The notes under the pieces were generated by a model. It saw nothing but the letters and a program-made list of their open reading frames with translations. It was not told the origin of the DNA and did not search any database. Shown here one piece after another: positions 1 through 10,824 of a DNA stretch of 64,000 nt. Source of the stretch: Mycosarcoma maydis (taxonomy: Eukaryota > Basidiomycota > Ustilaginomycetes > Ustilaginales). The number at the start of each line of letters is the position of its first letter. The stretch's first letter is position 1. The position numbers and the translations under genes are program-made. The stretch covers positions 496,001 to 560,000 of the forward strand of contig NC_026495.1 of assembly GCF_000328475.2 (NCBI RefSeq), written 5' to 3'.

Positions 1-1
1 A

Positions 2-211
2 AATGAGCTCACAGCGCGCTTGCGAACATCTGCGGGCGATATAGGGTCTGGTACATTTCCGGTGCGGAAGGAGAGCTGCTGTGGTTTGGCTGAGGCGGGT
101 GCTCGCAATTGCGCCTGCTCATGGCTGACAATCTTTGGGCTCACAATTCGGAAGAGCGTGCCGAAGGACAAGAAAGCAGCCGATGACTTTCAAAATGCGT
201 TGCCAAAGTGA
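2..211 (+). CDS. Possible 3' end of a gene entering from the left (weak)
   Basis: A reading frame is open from the first bases of the window to a TGA at 209-211 (about 69 residues, ending in NALPK). It could be the last exon of a gene that starts before the window. I recognise no domain. The Lys-rich tail and lack of obvious nonsense are the only support, and the length is close to what chance gives, so this is only a candidate. Confidence 0.2.
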   Translation, partial: NELTARLRTSAGDIGSGTFPVRKESCCGLAEAGARNCACSWLTIFGLTIRKSVPKDKKAADDFQNALPK

Positions 212-1420
212 TATTCGTAATTGCTATGGTGAATCAAGATTACGGGCCAGAGCGCCATGCCCGTAGTTGCTGGATACGATAGGGCAACCTTGAACTTGAA
301 CTTGATCAAGCTGAATGCAGTTGTGAGTTCTTGTACCGAAGAGACAACAAAAAGCTTAGCGAGACCTTGATCGCCTCAATCAAGGTCAGCGTTCTTAATT
401 ATTTTATTTCAGAGTGACGAAAGCAATAATTCACGATTGACGACTACGAATCCAACCTGTTCCACCGCCAGTCAGCCTATCATGTGTCCCAATCGTGAAT
501 CACAAAGGGGCCTTAAAAAAAGTTTGCGCGGAATCTCAAAAAGTTGCTCAAAATTCATTATTCCCCGGCATTTGGATGCGCCTTGATGGGCATGTACCAG
601 CCTTCAGCATCGAAGCCGACTCAAGGAGTCTATTGTGTATGGATGCTCTCATACCAAAGTCGTGAGTGTTGCTTTATCCTTTTCAGTTACCAAGCCGAAC
701 TCCGCTCGCCTACTTGTTCTTGGCCGAATGATACTGAGCCGGCATTTGAACTTCCTCTGACGCACTACGCAGCTCTGTGCGCTCATACAACCCTGCACCC
801 GCAGAGTTTGTGAGTGTCAGAGGAACGGGCAGAAGCGAGTTAGTCGTCGCGAAGGGCGCGTGGCTCGCAAACACTGTACCGTAATCTGTGGCCTGACTCT
901 GCCACTCGTGGCTTCTTCGCTTCTGTAAGCCTTGCTATCGTCTGTTGCTGTGCGTTGCTGGTCGAGATGTATATCTGTATAATGTCATGCTTGACAAAGT
1001 TTTGTCGCTGCCGCCTGTTTCTGTTTGCTATCCTACCTTGTCTGTTCAGCTTCATCCTCTCCGCTCACCATCAGCATCATCGCCAGTCTCATTTATCTTG
1101 ACAGCATCATATCGGGCTAGACCGTGCTCATCAACAGCCACCGCTCGCTATCACTCCAACCGGTCACGATCGCCAGCGGTGCCATTCGGAGTCCATCTGA
1201 ACAACCTTCACAGATCGTGTCAGCGATTCATGGCTTCAGCTGTTTTGTCGCAACAGCCCTTTGGATCTAGCCCAAGCTCGGCGCACGACCCATACTTTGC
1301 ATATCCTATTTCGTCGGCGTCCTCGGCATCTTTGTGCTACGACGCTTCCTCATCGTCTTCGCCTTGCACAACACACTTCCACCTCCCGTAGCGGCCGCAC
1401 TTGCTCTCGGAGCAGCTTCG
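212..1420. other. Spacer upstream of the receiver-domain gene
   Basis: No gene is supported here. It holds isolated heptamer motifs at about 430-438 and 491-503. The frame of the next gene is open without a start codon from 1271, so an unrecognised 5' exon may lie here; GTGAGTG at 811 and GTAAGC at 925 are possible donors and the AG at 1269-1270 a possible acceptor. Confidence 0.4.
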
Positions 1421-2032
1421 ATGATGTGCAACGCGACGTGCCTCGAGGATTCCTTGCCGTTTGTGGTGCTCGTGGTGGACGACAACCCGATCAATCGCAA
1501 GGTGCTCACCATTCCGCTTCGCAAGCAGGGCATCCAGGTCGTCGAGGCCGAAAACGGTCTTGAAGCGGTACAACGATATGCGCAAATTCGACCGGCGCTC
1601 GTTCTTATGGATATTTCTATGCCCATCATGGACGGCTTTGAAGCGACACGACAAATCCGCATGCACGAGCAGGCGCAGTCGACCAGCTCATCCGATTTTG
1701 TCGCTGCAGGAGCGCTGGACGAGATGATCAACATGGTCTTGACACACCAGAGGGCGCGCATCGTAGCAGCGACAACGCATTCGGCTGATCGAGACTTTGA
1801 CGAGGGCAAACAGGCGGGGATGGACGATTGGCTACTCAAACCAATTCGACCTAGCGTGCTGGTGCAAGACATTCTCGAATACAGAAGGAACCATCTGCAA
1901 GAGTTTATGGCCACCTTGGGCGCTCTTGGCGTCGCAGGGATTGGCGTAGCGGCGGGCGAGACCGCAGTTGAGACGGTCATGGAACAGGCCGCAACTCCCA
2001 CCGCGACGGCCGCTGCGACCATCGCTGCATAG
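1421..2032 (+). CDS. Stand-alone response-regulator receiver (REC) domain protein
   Basis: Phosphorelay receiver protein. The sequence shows a complete REC domain beginning about residue 13: the acidic pair in VLVVDDNPINRK, the phospho-acceptor Asp in LVLMDISMPIMDG, the switch Thr in RIVAATTHSADRD and the conserved Lys in WLLKPI. It most resembles the C-terminal receivers of fungal hybrid histidine kinases, but no kinase or HATPase domain is encoded upstream. A roughly 40-residue insertion separates the phospho-Asp helix from the Thr strand, and the tail is Ala/Thr-rich. The ATG at 1421 is the first in frame; the frame is open back to 1271 and would add a hydrophobic stretch, so an upstream exon with a membrane segment is possible. 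It could act like a stand-alone phosphotransfer output, or be what is left of a hybrid kinase. Confidence 0.75.
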   Translation: MMCNATCLEDSLPFVVLVVDDNPINRKVLTIPLRKQGIQVVEAENGLEAVQRYAQIRPALVLMDISMPIMDGFEATRQIRMHEQAQSTSSSDFVAAGALDEMINMVLTHQRARIVAATTHSADRDFDEGKQAGMDDWLLKPIRPSVLVQDILEYRRNHLQEFMATLGALGVAGIGVAAGETAVETVMEQAATPTATAAATIAA

Positions 2033-2746
2033 TCTTTTCTTGGCTGTCAAGCCGCTGGTTCCCGCCTCCCCTCTGCCGATATCATCGCATTCGCATTTCA
2101 CCCTCCCCTTGCTTTCTCAACCAGGTCGTTGTTGCCTTTTGTCGCCTCTATTTCAAGAAGTCGGCTAGTCTGCTCCCAATACCTCCATTTGTACTTGTAT
2201 CGGACGTTGTTTCTCTCTCTCTCTCTATCACAGATAACTCTTTTTGACAAGGTTACAGAAGCGCAGTGTTGCAGTGTTTCCGGTAGAGAAAAAAAAAGAA
2301 CGTGCTTCCCAAAGCCCTTTCGAGAGTCCTGTCTCCGACGGTGCAGCATCGCGACCGAGTAGGTCAGAATTTGACTGTGCTTTTCGGGAAGCGGATGGTT
2401 AAACGGCGCAAGGTAAGCCACACTTGGTCACCAACGCATGCGCATCGACATGCCCGCTTGAGCAGAGAATCCTCCACTTGCACCACAAATACGCTATGCT
2501 GATTACGCAAACCAAAGTTACTTGAAAGTTGACCACCCACAGGCCTTCAGCTTGAGCTCAATCTAACGAGCCGGGCGCGACGCGCAATGGGGACGACCGT
2601 GTGATTGCGAGAAGAAGAAAGCGTGATATTGGAAAGACGTTCTGGGAGACAGTGAGGTCATGCGAACAGTAGGTTGATGTGCAGTATTAGTCACGGAGAC
2701 GCAACATGATGGTGGCTTGAGGTAGAAATGCAGAACAGAGATACGG
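2033..2746. other. Convergent spacer, receiver gene to VTC1
   Basis: Contains the 3' flanks of both neighbours and a CT microsatellite at about 2212-2227. I see no further gene or RNA. Confidence 0.5.
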
Positions 2747-3376
2747 TTAGGCGTTGAAGCGGAGGATGAAGTTGACGAGAACAGCGATGAGAAGCATGAC
2801 CGAAAGCACAGTAGGGCCCAACCTGTCGTCGTAAGGCCCTGAGCCACGGTTGCGGATGGCGCTCGCACGCCAGTGATACGTTAGCAGTGCGTAAATCATA
2901 ATCGCCATAGCTGCAGAGGCGCGACCAGCAAAAAGAGGAACGTTCAAGGCCAAAGTGTCAAAACCCTGGCGAATGATAATGCAAATAGCATTTGTCATGT
3001 GACTAAGTACTCACCGACAAACGAGAACATGGCGGCAGAGATACGACCGATCTTGTCACCAAAGTTGAGCAGACCCGCGGCAAGCGCCGAGAGCGTTACG
3101 GTGAAGTTGAGCCATGACAAGACTGCAAGATTGTCAGAGGATTGCAAAATAAGGGACATGGTCAGCATAACATGCCTTGCATCATGTCGCATTGCCATAT
3201 TTCTAAGAGCTTGGCTAATCGATAGCAATCTGGAACTTGTGCGGTGGAGAAAAGGTGAGGGCATCGAATTGCAACGTACAAGTTCGCTCGTTGGCAAAAA
3301 ACACCTTGGGTTCGACACGCACCGGCAGCGCAATACGCTTGCCAGCGGTTCGCTGAAGGAGAGGCTGGGTCGACAT
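2747..3376 (-). CDS. VTC1: Vacuolar transporter chaperone subunit 1 (VTC1)
   Basis: Small DUF202-type subunit of the vacuolar VTC complex, which makes polyphosphate at the vacuole membrane. Three exons, 3376-3280, 3122-3015 and 2910-2747, join to a 122-residue protein. Donors GTACGT and GTGAGT and acceptors GCAG and TGCAG keep the frame exactly. The spliced product carries the family signature: FFANERTFLSWLNFT across the first junction, [19 protein letters not shown] across the second, then [16 protein letters not shown] and [10 protein letters not shown] followed by the last membrane helix. Three transmembrane helices are visible, and the length is typical (about 120-130 residues). It lacks the SPX and catalytic domains found in VTC2-4, so it is the membrane-only subunit. 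It converges on the receiver gene. Confidence 0.95.
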
Positions 3377-4574
3377 CACGTGTGTGGATGTACTAGTCTG
3401 CGACTGGTCAAAATGAAACAAGTGGTCCTACGGGTGTCGAAAGATCCTCGGTGGTAAGCAGGGTCAATGTACGAAGTGAGATATGGTGCTAGAGGCAGGA
3501 TACAAGCCAGAGATTGGCGGGGGATGACCGATGCTTGATCGAGAATGGATGAGGTTGTTCGAAGAGGCAGAAGGTGGATGAGAAGAAAGGATTCTGAACC
3601 ACGGTCAAGACCGGCAAAGCGGAATCAAAGACGAAGCGCAGGCAGCGACGGTTTGAGCAGATAGCCGATGCGTACAGGATCTGTCGACCGTCTCAAACTC
3701 GCCTCTGTGATTCGGGCAGCAAATTACTACATTTCCGTGCAGTAGTATCTAAGCCCAAAAAAACAATCACGAATGCTCTGTATCAACCTTTACCTCTCTG
3801 GCTCTGAGCATAACAACGACCAACACAGATTAATCAAGAATGGTCTCTGAGGAGCGCTCGATCCTCGACTCGCATGGATGAGAGAAGCCCTTCTCCCGTG
3901 CAACATGGACCATCGCGCCCCATCAGAACCTTGCTGGCTGCCTGCCTGCCTGCCTGCCTACGGATTCGCAAATCACGAATTTGAAACCAGCGCTCCTCGA
4001 GCCTAAAAACCTACAGCCGTTCCCGCTTCTCCCCTCGTACAAAGCTATCGAAGGTGCCAGCCTTTGCCCCTTGTCGTCCTCCCTGATTCTCATAAAGCTG
4101 TACCATGCCTTTTGACCCAAGCACTCGTCTATTAGAGCTCAATCGACTACCCTCTAGATTGCAACCTTCCCACAAAGCTGCCGCAAAAACCTGCTCCTGA
4201 AAACAAATGCTGGGTCTAAATTCGGATGCGCACGTGCGCTTCGTTGTGCAGCCGCGTGCATATTCTCCCAAATCAACTCTACCGGCCGAAAGGCTTTTGC
4301 AAGCTTTAACATGTCGCACTCACAACCTGAACTTGAGCAGCGAGTCCCGAGTGCACTGCCTGACGATGGACTAGGTCAACGACCAGATCGCAAACATGTT
4401 GACCACCTCTCGTACATTCAGCATAGAGCATCCAAAGTTGGTTGGTATTGCAATAAAACGCACATGGCAACACATGAATTGGCCTTATCATGGACAGATC
4501 GGAGTGAACAGACGGCAGCATGCGAGCTACCAGTGGTAGTTCGTAGGCTTCGAGGTAAGCTTCGAGACATCCAT
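3377..4574. other. Spacer between VTC1 and the DUF3429 gene
   Basis: Holds the upstream region of VTC1 and the 3' flank of the next minus-strand gene. A tetranucleotide microsatellite (CCTG)n lies at about 3939-3959. No gene is supported. Confidence 0.5.
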
Positions 4575-5810
4575 CTATGCTTCGTCGTCGTCCTTGGCCT
4601 CATTCTTCTCGCCATCGCCGTCCCCCTTCGTGGATTCTTCCTTCTTCTTCCTTTCTACCTCCTCCTTCTTCTTTCTCTCCTCTTCCTCCTTCTCCTTTCT
4701 CTCCTCTTCTTTGCGCTTAGGGTTGCCGATAGTCACGTAGCTGTCGCCTACAGCACCAGAGCTGGTAGCTTGAACTTCCCCACCTACTTCACCGTGCTTG
4801 ATGACGCCGCCCTTAATGCCGTGCGAGCTCTGCTTGAGCAGCTTCATCTTGGTGGGACCGTCTGCCTTGACTTCCTCTTCGAGCTTAGAAGCCGTACCAC
4901 CAAGCGTGCTGTGGTTGCCGGGAGTGTAATAATTGGTACCAGCAAGCGTGGCAATGATGCTGGTGCCCACGGCAAAAGTGAGCCAAAATCGATAGGTCGA
5001 GTACCACTTGGGCACCCAGCCGGCCGAAGTGGCACGAAGGTCGACGAACCAAACAGTTACGAACGCGGCCCACTGCCCAATGAGTGCTAGGTGTGGAGCG
5101 AGCAGAAGTGTTGGCCAGCCGAGAACAAGCGGCAGAACACCGATGGCATAACGTCGATTGCCAATGAGACCACCGTACTTGCTGAACTCGAACCCCCAGT
5201 GGATGGCACCCAGAAACGAGAGGAGGACAGCGCCAAAGCCCGCTTGGATGTTTTGAGCATGCAGGAGCAAAGCACTAGCTGTCTCGCTGTCCATCGACTT
5301 ATCAAGTCCCATGTCAACCAGATGCTGCTTTCTTGCAAGCCAAATGGAGGCGGCAGCGGTGCTGACATAAGGGATCACTCCGGCGGAACCCCACAGCAGC
5401 GCGGGCTGAGGTACAGCCTGGGCCATCTCACCAGTGATGCTCTTGGCATCCTTGAGAATTTCTGCAGCACCTGAAGCGCCACCACCTCCGCCGTTAGTGT
5501 TGGCGCCCGAGCCAGCAACTTCGGCTGCTTCCCCCTTGTTGCCACCAGCGATGGCCGACTCAACACTTGAACGGAGCGACTTTGCCTCCTCCTTGATGTT
5601 TTGCTTGGTGTGCGACCAAGAGTCCGAAGCCGGCTTGCCCGATTGTGGATTGGCTGCACTTCGCTGCAGCGATGTGTGCAGGACTCGAAGCTGGCCAGGT
5701 GCCAGCAAAACTCTGTGAGTGGCCAGCATCGAGACGGGAGTAGCTTTGGCCGCACGCTGACTCCGAAGACCAGAAGACAGGATAAAGCGAGAAGCACTGG
5801 AACCGATCAT
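4575..5810 (-). CDS. DUF3429 / TMEM69-like mitochondrial membrane protein
   Basis: An intronless 411-residue protein. The N-terminus (about residues 1-55) is rich in Arg, Ser and Leu with no acid, like a mitochondrial targeting sequence. A Gly/Ala-rich linker follows, then about five hydrophobic helices between residues 130 and 300, including GVIPYVSTAAASIWLA, FGAVLLSFLGAIHWGFEF and RFWLTFAVGTSIIATLAG. This helix pattern with the IHWGFEF motif is that of the DUF3429 family (human TMEM69), whose function is unknown and which is thought to sit in the inner mitochondrial membrane. The last 50 residues are a Lys/Glu run (KRKEEERKEKEEEERKKKEE), longer than I expect for the family and probably a charged coil. 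It is divergent from the COX14-like gene across a 1-kb spacer. Confidence 0.85.
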   Translation of the reverse strand: MIGSSASRFILSSGLRSQRAAKATPVSMLATHRVLLAPGQLRVLHTSLQRSAANPQSGKPASDSWSHTKQNIKEEAKSLRSSVESAIAGGNKGEAAEVAGSGANTNGGGGGASGAAEILKDAKSITGEMAQAVPQPALLWGSAGVIPYVSTAAASIWLARKQHLVDMGLDKSMDSETASALLLHAQNIQAGFGAVLLSFLGAIHWGFEFSKYGGLIGNRRYAIGVLPLVLGWPTLLLAPHLALIGQWAAFVTVWFVDLRATSAGWVPKWYSTYRFWLTFAVGTSIIATLAGTNYYTPGNHSTLGGTASKLEEEVKADGPTKMKLLKQSSHGIKGGVIKHGEVGGEVQATSSGAVGDSYVTIGNPKRKEEERKEKEEEERKKKEEVERKKKEESTKGDGDGEKNEAKDDDEA

Positions 5811-6813
5811 CTTGTGGTTATATTTCTGCTAACAGAGAAGGACTTGTTGATGCGCTGTCGACGAGCGTGGAAGTGAACGAAAGGATCAAGTATCGTCCGT
5901 GGTGCTCGTGAAAACACTTTGAGTTGGCCTCTTAGCTGGTCTATGGATCGACAGATGTCGTGGTTGATAGTAAACGGCAGTCTCACTGAAGTAGACTCGT
6001 GCCTAACAATTCTTCCCTTTGCTCGAAAGAGAAAGGCGAACAGCAATGTTGACCCGAAGAGGCGTAACCGGGAATCATGGAGGCAGACCAAGGCCAAGAT
6101 CGGAGCGAGCACACGTATCTGATTCTCAGTGTTTACAAGCAGTCTACGGTGAAGGGTCGCTTCGTGAGGAATTGCAGACAACGAACGATCTTTGAGCCAG
6201 ATCGTAAGCCACAAAAGGTGACCAAATAACGCAGAGAAAGAATCATCCGGGTCACTCGTGACTCGTCCGACGAAGAATCATCATAGACATAAGTTAGTTC
6301 CGCACCGTTGCAAGTTCGTCTCGTCATTACTGCAGATAGATTAAGCAACGGCTGGTAGCTGCGCCTTGCCGTCACCAACAAGTAATCGTTCTGCATCAAC
6401 TCGAGGAGCGACACAAATGACAGGCGCTACGTCACTCGGCAGCTTGATTCGCCTGTCACCTTCTGATTCACGTGATTGACTTTGACACATGCACGGGGCA
6501 TCATACTTTTTTTAAATCACAGAAACCCAAACAGGGTCTAACACTTCTCACACAATTGCGTGATGCCACTGCCTTGATCGGTTGATCGGTTGAGTCACAG
6601 GAGTCGAAACGATGACCCGATAGAGACTGATCTGTCAAGACTTCTCCACATGATTTTGAGCCAGGCAGCTTCAAACGCTTTGGCCGGTGACTTGCTTTCA
6701 ACCTTCGCTTCGTCCATCCAGCTACACGCATCATCAACGCAAGTTTTGTGTAGGGTGTTGAACGGCTTTCTCATCCAGCTCGGCTCATTTTAGAAGCAGA
6801 AACCTCCAGCAAC
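5811..6813. promoter_or_regulatory. Divergent promoter region, DUF3429 gene and COX14-like gene
   Basis: A 1.0-kb spacer between two divergent genes for mitochondrial proteins. No TATA-like element or known operator could be fixed by eye, and no gene is supported. Confidence 0.4.
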
Positions 6814-7327
6814 ATGTCAAGGCGATTGCCAAGTCTGGTCGATTTGGCGCATCGAACTGCTGTCACAGGTCTCGTTGGTCTTGGTGTAAGTTTTGTTCTC
6901 TGTCTCTGTCTCTCTCTCTCTTGCGCCCCAGACTCTCTTTCCTCTTTCTTCTTAGTGCAAAAGAAGAAGTTTGCTGACGAGTGATACTTCTCTCTGTTGT
7001 TCCTCCTATTGTCTTGCCTCGTGCTACTAATAGATCTGGGGTCTATGGCTCACTGCAGCGGTATGGAAATCACGTCGCGATGAACGCCAAGTAAGTCTCC
7101 GTCACCCTATGCTCAAGTCGGATGTTCCTTGAGCCGTCGAACTTAGGGCTAACCACTTCATTTTCGTGACCATCCTTTTTGCGGATTAATGTCGTCAGAT
7201 CATCGCTGCCAATGGCGGACAAGTGCCCATCTCGCAACAAGCACTTGCACTCTCCCAGCAAAAGAACGGAGAGGATCCCTTCCCTATCACGAATGATCCT
7301 AGACATGAGCCTGGTCGTCGCGTATGA
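6814..7327 (+). CDS. COX14: COX14-like cytochrome c oxidase assembly protein
   Basis: A small single-pass membrane protein, assembled from three exons: 6814-6885, 7034-7090 and 7199-7327 (85 residues). Donors are GTAAGT twice, and acceptors are AATAG, with a good branch point CTACTAAT just before, and GTCAG. The N-terminal half, with DLAHRTAVTGLVGLG, then IWGLWLTAAVWKSRRDERQ, matches the layout of yeast Cox14 (LHRLTVLTLVGG followed by one helix). Cox14 is a mitochondrial inner-membrane factor that couples COX1 translation to oxidase assembly. The C-terminal half is polar, ends in GRRV and is not conserved. No single exon is long enough to be noticed alone. The assignment rests on the short motif and topology, so another small mitochondrial membrane protein is possible. 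Confidence 0.75.
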
Positions 7328-7827
7328 TAGGTCAGCCATCCGTTTTTCACGCTGCCAACAAGCGCTGCCAGAGCCTCCACGATAAACTCTCAACTCTTAT
7401 CCAGCATTTTGACCAGTATTGTAGTATACCTTCGCCTACCCTCACGCCGCCTCAGCTTACGGCTTGGAACACTCGACACATGGCGTGTGGTTTTCACTGG
7501 AGATGGCCGTGAAAAAAAAAAGTAGGAACGCTTGACTTGTCGGCGCCATAGTCCGCATACGGCCACCAAACCGTACCAAAAAGTCTCTTAGGCTGCCCGG
7601 AGAGTAAGCAAATGTGATGCTGTCGCAAAACAAAAAAGATTGTAAAAATGGCAGCCAAAATGGAGCTGAAAAAACACATCACAGTTAGTTGCAGAATATG
7701 CAGTCCCGAGTGTCGACTTAGCACCCTGCACTTGCGCTACGACACAGTAAACAAGCTCACACTCGCGACTGGCTCCCTTCGATTGCGATCACATCCCGGT
7801 GTGAATGCTTTCACTACAACTACAAGT
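7328..7827. other. Convergent spacer, COX14-like to PPR gene
   Basis: About 500 bases with an A-run near 7512-7521. No gene or clear structural element is seen; it should hold both polyadenylation regions. Confidence 0.5.
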
Positions 7828-10824
7828 TCACAGAGAAGCACCTCGCACCCATCTTTGAAGCTCTTGTTCCACGTGGCGCGATCGACGCTGCATCCGGTAC
7901 GAACTGCCGTGAGAATGTTCGGATTCCGCTCCCAGATGGTGCAGCTCCTCCTCTTCTGCTGCGGCTTCCAGCTCTGAGTAATCATCCTTCGAAAGTAGAA
8001 GTCGGTTTCCACCGACAGGTCGGCTGAGCATCTCCCTGCTAAGGCCAGTAGAGTGAGCCAAACGGGGCCCTTGTTTAGAAGACAGCCTTGGGTGCGCGTC
8101 ATGTAAAGCACTCGGTGCAGGAAGCATCTTTCTGATCCGCTTCCACAGCTCAACGTCCGCTTTGGCGGCAAATGATTGGCTAGAGGTATCCAAAGCCAGG
8201 GCGATGATCCTGCCCAACGAGAGCAATGTGTAGGGGTTGACTTTGATGGCCTCTGCTGAGGTCTCTGTGCTGGGCGTCAGATTGCTCGTGGGAAGTTCGT
8301 GTTGTAGCAGTTGCTGATTTGTCTGGCTAACGAGCTGCTCCAGCCCTTCTCCCTGATTGAGAATTCTAAGCGCATCTCTAGCGATCCCTACTCCTTCCGG
8401 CCCCTGCTTGGCAGCGCATGCTCGTGCAATTGAGAGCAACAAGGATCGCATTGTGGCGGCGTGCATATCTGCAAGCCTGTTCTGCTTGACGTCTTTGAGG
8501 AAACGGCCAGATCCCCGTGCAGGTATGGCATGACTTAATGCGTCGTATTTGTCTGCATCTCGTCGATTTGAAGTTTGCTGCGTCGTGTTGTCGCAGTCTG
8601 CGGCTTTAAGATCTCTCCATTCGCCAAATAGTGCTTTGGCCTCGGCCCAGGCATCGTATCTGCCGCCCTCTTCCAAGGATGATGCTGTTAGACCGTGCGG
8701 TTTCTTCAGCAACGCTTGCAAATTGGCGCGCATCGCTCGGATATAGCAAAGATCAGCCGGCTTCCACTCGGACGCTTGCAAGCGATGACTCGACCTCTGG
8801 ATAGCAAGCTTCAGGTGAGGAGCTTGGATGGTAGTGGCACGATGCGTCTCGAAACGCTGATTGGATGCACTCTGTGCGGCTCGTTTCATTGCCTCAAGAA
8901 GGACGCGAGCGCCGATAGGATCTCCATGCTGTGCATAATTCCAGAGAATTCTCATGGCATTGCTCGGTTGCAGCATGTTGCCGAACACGCTTGTTTCCCC
9001 AAGCATGTCCGTGACGTTGCTAGTTAAGCTGTTGTCGTACTTCCGAGCGTGATGTTGTGCCCAGAGATAGTTGAAGAAAGCAACGTTCTCTTTCCATACG
9101 CGGGAAGGAGCGAGAAGATGAAAGATCAAGGATGCAACAGCCGGAGAACGCAGTTCAGTTACCGATTGGCCGAATACGCCAAAGTCGTTCTTCTCTTTGT
9201 CGAGATACTGTTCCGGTCCGAAGGCGTCCAAGTTTCCTGGAAGTTCCGGATCTCTGACGATTCCATCAGCCGCTGATACTAGGTCGAGACCGTAAACCTT
9301 TTGTAGAATAGAAAGACCGAGCTGAATCGCCTGGGGCGAATCGGCGTCCTGGGCCGGCTTTAAGCGACTAAGCGTCTCCACCATGAGCTGGTCGTCGGGA
9401 ACGAATCTCAAGGAGTTGCATTCAGTCTGCGAGTCATTGCCACCATCCGTTGCAGCGGCTGTGCGCGCAGAGTTCGACGTCTGGTGCTTCTTGTTGGCCT
9501 GTGAAGACGAAGAGTGTTTCTCGTGTTGCTCCAGATGCGTCAATTTGTACAATCGGGTCCAAACACGTTCCATAGCGACAAGACGATCTGGATTGTGTGC
9601 ATCTAGAATAGGAAGAAAGGAGGAGATAGTCGTCTTGTCGCCGAGGGGCAACCAGTCGGACAGCTTACGATTAGCTAGCTCCAGCTTGGCCTGTGGGGAG
9701 GCGTTCGGCATTAGGCCATCAGCCATACCGTCGATCAGTGTTGATGGGAAGAGCCGGTCAAAGAGCTTGGCAAGCTCATCGCTGGAGTCGATGCGGCGTA
9801 AGAAGTTGGCATAGGCACCAATTGCATTGGTGAGGACTTTGGGGAACTCTCGAGCCTCGTGAATGCTGGCCTGCTGCGAGACGAGATTGCGGCGAGACTG
9901 CTCAGTCATGGTGTGGAAGTCATCCTTGTTAAGTGTCATGGTGTCTTTGCAACGTGCTAATCCGGCATGCTGAAAGTAACGAGGGAAAGCTTGTTTCCAC
10001 AGCTTTTCGACATCTTGGTACACTTCGTGAACCCGCTGCGACGTTTTGTGTTGAGGCGATTCTTGTATCTCGCTATCGGACGAAGTTGCACTTGTTGGGG
10101 CGACGATTGTTCGTGTCAGGCCGTTGATGAGGACAGTATAAGTGGGCGCGCTCGGAAAGATGCCGTCTTTCTTCATCTGATTGAAGAGCTTGAAAGCACG
10201 CTCACTCTTTCCGTTCTGCATGCATAGGCGAATGGCGGCGTTATAGGGGCCCTTGATGCGCGACGCCGACCTCCAGGCATTTTCGGGATCGATGAGTACA
10301 TCTTTTGACTTGATCATGACACGAAGCGCCTTCATTTCAGCTTCGAAGTGAGTGAGAGCCTTGGCGATTTCTGTTTCGATTTGAGCTGATTTTGCACGGG
10401 ATGGAGGTGATTGATGACCAAGGTCGCGAATGGTCTTCTTCAATGAGTCGAGCAACGCTTTTGCTCGTAGGCGAAAGCCGCGATCTTGGTCTTGATCTCG
10501 CTTTGGCAAGGCGGCCTTCAAAGGTTTTTGGCCAGCTTTCTTGCCGGCTGGAGGTGGTTTGGGAGTCCATTTTGATTTTTGGCCGAGTCTTTTGAGTTCT
10601 CCTTTGGGGTCCCGCGCAGAAATCGAGGAGGGCTTTCTGGACGAAGTTACTGCGGCTAGATGTGATGATTGCAGCGAAAAAGATTGCGCATAGATCGAAG
10701 GTGCCAAGAATGTGGGCGGAAGCGCGAGTGCGCTCAGCCTTGGCTTTGCGCTTGCCGACGAGGATCGTGGGAATCGACGGAATGGTGAAGGCAGCCTTAC
10801 CGCTGCGCTGTTGCAGATTACCAT
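7828..10824 (-). CDS. Mitochondrial pentatricopeptide-repeat (PPR) protein
   Basis: An intronless 998-residue protein. The N-terminus is Ser/Arg/Ala-rich and acid-free for about 70 residues, fitting import into mitochondria. A basic, Pro/Lys-rich segment (residues 75-110) follows. A clear PPR pair lies at about residues 193-245: PYNAAIRLCMQNGKSERAF and LFNQMKKDGIFPSAPTYTVL, the helix-turn-helix pattern of RNA-binding PPR proteins. The rest is helical with weaker repeats (for example RILWNYAQHGDPIGARVLLE near residue 610) and acidic and His-rich stretches near the C-terminus. Fungal PPR proteins bind mitochondrial transcripts for stability, processing or translation; the specific target cannot be told from this sequence. 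It is divergent from the NDUFA8-type gene across 630 bases, so the two may share control. Confidence 0.85.
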   Translation of the reverse strand: MVICNSAAVRLPSPFRRFPRSSSASAKPRLSALALPPTFLAPSIYAQSFSLQSSHLAAVTSSRKPSSISARDPKGELKRLGQKSKWTPKPPPAGKKAGQKPLKAALPKRDQDQDRGFRLRAKALLDSLKKTIRDLGHQSPPSRAKSAQIETEIAKALTHFEAEMKALRVMIKSKDVLIDPENAWRSASRIKGPYNAAIRLCMQNGKSERAFKLFNQMKKDGIFPSAPTYTVLINGLTRTIVAPTSATSSDSEIQESPQHKTSQRVHEVYQDVEKLWKQAFPRYFQHAGLARCKDTMTLNKDDFHTMTEQSRRNLVSQQASIHEAREFPKVLTNAIGAYANFLRRIDSSDELAKLFDRLFPSTLIDGMADGLMPNASPQAKLELANRKLSDWLPLGDKTTISSFLPILDAHNPDRLVAMERVWTRLYKLTHLEQHEKHSSSSQANKKHQTSNSARTAAATDGGNDSQTECNSLRFVPDDQLMVETLSRLKPAQDADSPQAIQLGLSILQKVYGLDLVSAADGIVRDPELPGNLDAFGPEQYLDKEKNDFGVFGQSVTELRSPAVASLIFHLLAPSRVWKENVAFFNYLWAQHHARKYDNSLTSNVTDMLGETSVFGNMLQPSNAMRILWNYAQHGDPIGARVLLEAMKRAAQSASNQRFETHRATTIQAPHLKLAIQRSSHRLQASEWKPADLCYIRAMRANLQALLKKPHGLTASSLEEGGRYDAWAEAKALFGEWRDLKAADCDNTTQQTSNRRDADKYDALSHAIPARGSGRFLKDVKQNRLADMHAATMRSLLLSIARACAAKQGPEGVGIARDALRILNQGEGLEQLVSQTNQQLLQHELPTSNLTPSTETSAEAIKVNPYTLLSLGRIIALALDTSSQSFAAKADVELWKRIRKMLPAPSALHDAHPRLSSKQGPRLAHSTGLSREMLSRPVGGNRLLLSKDDYSELEAAAEEEELHHLGAESEHSHGSSYRMQRRSRHVEQELQRWVRGASL

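Noticed and set aside
945..1391. 148-residue frame with SSASSASLCYDASSSSSP as N-terminus of the receiver protein
   Set aside because: It ends in a stop at 1389, and no intron of usable length joins it to the receiver frame.
4311..5090. 259-residue plus-strand frame
   Set aside because: It is the antisense shadow of the DUF3429 gene; its Leu-rich run is the complement of the Lys/Glu tail.
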